Part shown: positions 62,007 to 64,000 of the stretch, one piece after another
Numbering within the stretch: position 1 is the first letter of the stretch
Layout: each line of letters opens with the position of its first letter
Assembly: GCF_900101745.1 (NCBI RefSeq)
Contig: NZ_FNAD01000003.1
Span: 372,001-436,000 of the forward strand
Reading direction: 5' to 3'
Length of the DNA stretch: 64,000 nt
Origin: Glycomyces harbinensis
GTDB taxonomy: Bacteria; Actinomycetota; Actinomycetes; Mycobacteriales; Micromonosporaceae
Notes under the pieces: generated by a model
Told to the model about the DNA's origin: nothing
Database searches by the model: none
The model's input: only the letters and a program-made list of their open reading frames with translations
Made by a program: the position numbers and the translations under genes

Positions 62007-62165
62007 TGTGGCTTCCTCGGGGGTGGTCTCGTCGCAATGAGCGTGGTCGATCCTACCGGGGCGGGCGCCCGGCGCTCGGCGACGGCCCGGCGGGCGAGAG
62101 GGGTCCCGCGCGGGGGCGGACATAATCGGGTCCTCGAAGACCGCCGCCAGAGAGGACCGCTCGAG

Positions 62166-63005
62166 ATGAGTACGAAAGCCTTTCCCCCGCAGATCCTTCC
62201 GCCGTGGGTGCGCAGCCTCGCCGCCGGCGTCCCCGAGGCGCCCGAAGGCGCCGACCCGCTGCCGCCGGCCCCGCCGGGCACCATGTTCGTGCTCGGCGAG
62301 GAGGTCGGGTGGGCGGTGCCGCCGCGCCCGTTCGAGATCCTCTTCGGACGCGACGAGGACAGCGTCAACATCCCGCTCGGCGTCAAGGACAAGCACATCA
62401 GCCGGGTCCACGGGCGCCTCGTCTGCCACGGCAGGGAGTGGACGATGCGCAACGAGGGCAGGCTGCCGATGCTCTTCCCCGGCGACGCCATGCTGCTCAC
62501 CGGACAGGAGCGCCTGGTCCAGGACGCCTACACACCCGTGTACATCGGCGACCTCTCCGAGGCGGTGCACTGCCTGGAGATCCGGCTCGTCGGCGGGAGG
62601 CGCGCTCCCGGCGACGTCCGCGCCGACGACGAGACGGTGCCGCCGCAGGAGCACCCGCTGAGCCGGGTCGAGCGCCTGGTCCTGGCCTCACTGGCGCAGC
62701 GGTACCTCCGCGCGCTCCCTCGCGCGCAGCCGATGGCCTGGCGCCAGGTCGCCGACGACCTGCGCCGCTCGCCGCTCGCGGTCGAGCGGAACTGGAACGA
62801 GGGCACCGCCGCGCGCATCGTCGCGGGCGTGCGCGAACGCCTGTCGCACCCGGACTACCGCCCCCGCGTGGAAGGGCTGCTGCGCGACGAGGCCCTCGGC
62901 GAACCGCTCGGGAACGCGCTGAACGACAACCTGATCCGGGCACTCCTCCAGAGCACCACACTGGTCCCGCAGGATCTGGAGCCGCTCGGCCTCGGCGAGG
63001 AGTGA
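62166..63005 (+). CDS. FHA-domain protein
   Basis: A 279-residue protein. The forkhead-associated domain is at about 40-140: FGRDEDSVNIPLGVKDKHISRVHGRLVCHGREWTMRNEG holds the conserved Gly-Arg and Ser-Arg-x-His phosphothreonine-binding residues. The C-terminal half (RVERLVLASLAQRYL...MAWRQVADDLRRSPLAVERNWNEGTAARIVAGVRERL) resembles a winged helix. A natural reader of the nearby Ser/Thr kinase's output (inference). No signal peptide. Confidence 0.9.
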   Translation: MSTKAFPPQILPPWVRSLAAGVPEAPEGADPLPPAPPGTMFVLGEEVGWAVPPRPFEILFGRDEDSVNIPLGVKDKHISRVHGRLVCHGREWTMRNEGRLPMLFPGDAMLLTGQERLVQDAYTPVYIGDLSEAVHCLEIRLVGGRRAPGDVRADDETVPPQEHPLSRVERLVLASLAQRYLRALPRAQPMAWRQVADDLRRSPLAVERNWNEGTAARIVAGVRERLSHPDYRPRVEGLLRDEALGEPLGNALNDNLIRALLQSTTLVPQDLEPLGLGEE

Positions 63006-63128
63006 GGCTCGCGAAGCCGGTCCGGCGAGGACTTCGGGGCCTCTGGACGACCTGGAACACTCCACGGCGTCGCGTCGAGAAGAGCGTTCGAGCCGTTTGG
63101 AGGGGTCTTCTCGGGGGACTATATCGGC

Positions 63129-63530
63129 ATGGTGCGGGAAACGACCGGAGTCGCCTTCGGACTGGTGATGCTCTGCGGAGTGTCCGCCGGGTGCGGGGCG
63201 GGCCAGCGGGAATCGGAGGCTTCGGCCGTCGCCGAGGACTTCACGGCGGCACTCGACGGAGACGATGCGGCCGCGGCGTGCGCGCTGCTCTCCCCTGAGA
63301 CCGCGGAGGCCCTGGTCGCCTCCGAGGGGCAGGCGTGCGAAGCCTCGATCGGGTCGCTGGGACTGCCGGGCGGCGCGGTCGCCGAGGTCGAGGTGTGGGG
63401 GGACCGCGCGCAGGTCAGCACCGACGCGGACGTCCTTTTCCTGGTCGAACTCGGTGACGGCTGGAAGGTCGCGGCCGCCGGATGCCTCCCTGACGGTGAC
63501 CGGCCCTATCAGTGCGAGGTGGGCTCATGA
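63129..63530 (+). CDS. Small putative lipoprotein
   Basis: 133 residues with a signal peptide ending in the lipobox-like VSAGCG (Cys22). The mature part has a short helix-rich segment (AVAEDFTAALDGDDAAAACALLSPETAEALVASEGQ) and a beta segment like the small DUF4878/lumazine-like extracytoplasmic folds (AEVEVWGDRAQVSTDADVLFLVELGDGWKVAAAGC). Function unknown. Overlaps the next gene by 4 bp. Confidence 0.8.
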   Translation: MVRETTGVAFGLVMLCGVSAGCGAGQRESEASAVAEDFTAALDGDDAAAACALLSPETAEALVASEGQACEASIGSLGLPGGAVAEVEVWGDRAQVSTDADVLFLVELGDGWKVAAAGCLPDGDRPYQCEVGS

Positions 63531-63613
63531 GGCGGGCCATGTTCGGGGCGTACCTGGCCTTCACCATGCTGGGACTCGTCTACGCCATCGCCGTCGGGCT
63601 GCTGCACCGCTGA
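63527..63613 (+). CDS. 28-residue single-span membrane protein
   Basis: ATG 63527 overlaps the lipoprotein stop (ATGA) and encodes MRRAMFGAYLAFTMLGLVYA and eight further residues ending in LLHR. One hydrophobic helix with basic ends. A strong AGGAGGGG for the next gene follows its stop. The coupling at both sides argues that it is translated. No homologue recognised. Confidence 0.6.
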   Translation: MRRAMFGAYLAFTMLGLVYAIAVGLLHR

Positions 63614-63622
63614 GGAGGGGAC

Positions 63623-63934
63623 ATGAAGCGCTTCCTACGGGACAACGGCTTGAGCGTGGGCTTCGGCCTGCTGTTCCTCGCCGCGCTGGTCGGCCAGGCC
63701 TTCGCCGGGCAGGCCGACTTCAACTACCGCCAGCTCGCCCAGGAGGGCAGGCAGGTCTCGCTGCTGGAGTACGTCGCCTCGAGCGACTTCGCCGTCGACG
63801 TCGCGGAGAACTGGCAGTCGGAGTTCCTGGCGATGGGCTCGATCGTCGTCCTCAGCGTCTACCTGCGCCAGCGCGGCTCCCCGGAGTCGAAACCGGTCGG
63901 CGCCCCGCACGACGCCACCCAGGAGTCGGGCTGA
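63623..63934 (+). CDS. DUF6766-like membrane protein, short form
   Basis: 103 residues: an N-terminal span (GLSVGFGLLFLAALVGQAFAG), a soluble loop (LLEYVASSDFAVDVAENWQSEFLAMG) and a second span (SIVVLSVYLRQRGSPESKP). It matches the first half of DUF6766 proteins, which I recall as roughly 200 residues; the second half is missing, and the frame ends in a hydrophilic tail before a strong terminator. Probably a natural short form or a C-terminal truncation. AGGAGGGG precedes the ATG. Confidence 0.8.
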   Translation: MKRFLRDNGLSVGFGLLFLAALVGQAFAGQADFNYRQLAQEGRQVSLLEYVASSDFAVDVAENWQSEFLAMGSIVVLSVYLRQRGSPESKPVGAPHDATQESG

Positions 63935-63940
63935 GCACGA

Positions 63941-63976
63941 CGAAGGCCGCCCGCCGGTGTCGGCGGGCGGCCTTCG
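63941..63976 (+). terminator. Strong terminator after the DUF6766-like gene
   Basis: A perfect 16-bp stem (CGAAGGCCGCCCGCCG with CGGCGGGCGGCCTTCG) and loop GTGT. Confidence 0.8.
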
Positions 63977-64000
63977 CTCGATTCAGGCGGGTATGTCGTC

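Noticed and set aside
62037-62654. Extension of the RICIN gene to 62654
   Set aside because: The extra 216 codons are antisense to the FHA gene; GTG 62006 has a ribosome-binding site and a sensible membrane topology.

Overview
The window is chromosomal DNA from a high-GC actinomycete. Evidence for this is strong third-position G/C throughout, GTG and TTG starts, AfsR/SARP, MmyB-type XRE and WhiB/FHA/STK-style regulators, an IdeR/DtxR-type iron box, and RNHCP and DUF1206 genes. The gene style fits a soil or plant-associated genus, possibly the Glycomycetaceae, but I cannot fix the genus from sequence alone. There is no rRNA, CRISPR array, intact insertion sequence or prophage. One tRNA-Pro(UGG) lies at 40223-40299.

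Layout. 1-7.5 kb: the 3' part of glnE, corA, a secreted GH18 chitinase, a DoxX-like protein divergent from a LysR regulator, and a PPOX-fold protein. 7.6-26.1 kb: the most interesting block. It has an oligopeptide ABC importer, a proline iminopeptidase, an Xaa-Pro aminopeptidase and a GH127-type beta-L-arabinofuranosidase with a C-terminal Ig-like extension. These are followed by an FCD-type GntR regulator and a complete trans-4-hydroxyproline pathway: three-subunit D-hydroxyproline dehydrogenase, DapA-like deaminase, two-cysteine epimerase and 2,5-dioxopentanoate dehydrogenase. A closely similar 20-bp dyad overlaps the -10 region of both operons, so they look like one regulon for importing and degrading arabinosylated hydroxyproline-rich (extensin-type) glycopeptides to 2-oxoglutarate.

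26-42 kb: an iron-box-controlled heme-utilisation-like protein, a HEAT-repeat protein paired with a MerR-HEAT fusion regulator, ArsR/S41 peptidase, two small-molecule kinases, a SARP, a secreted SH3-like protein, LysR with two aldo/keto reductases, TetR with a membrane protein, XRE with an SDR, the tRNA, and a stretch of gene remnants with a GPP34 protein. 42.6-52.5 kb: an eight-gene carbohydrate operon (CUT1 ABC importer with its own ATPase, 6-phosphogluconate dehydrogenase-like enzyme, 6-phospho-3-hexuloisomerase without its usual synthase partner, MocR regulator, zinc polyol dehydrogenase, FGGY kinase). It is preceded by an array of alternating ATTGG/CCAAT half-sites.

52.7-64 kb: an MFS transporter, two tandem RNHCP zinc-ribbon-like proteins behind a long leader with a candidate leader peptide and hairpin, a SigJ fragment, DUF1206, two TetR/Rrf2-controlled SDR units (one SDR frame has lost its expected stop and reads antisense through the neighbouring TetR gene), a deleted MFS remnant, a transmembrane Ser/Thr kinase with a degenerate glycine loop, a RICIN-domain membrane protein, an FHA protein and three small exported or membrane proteins.
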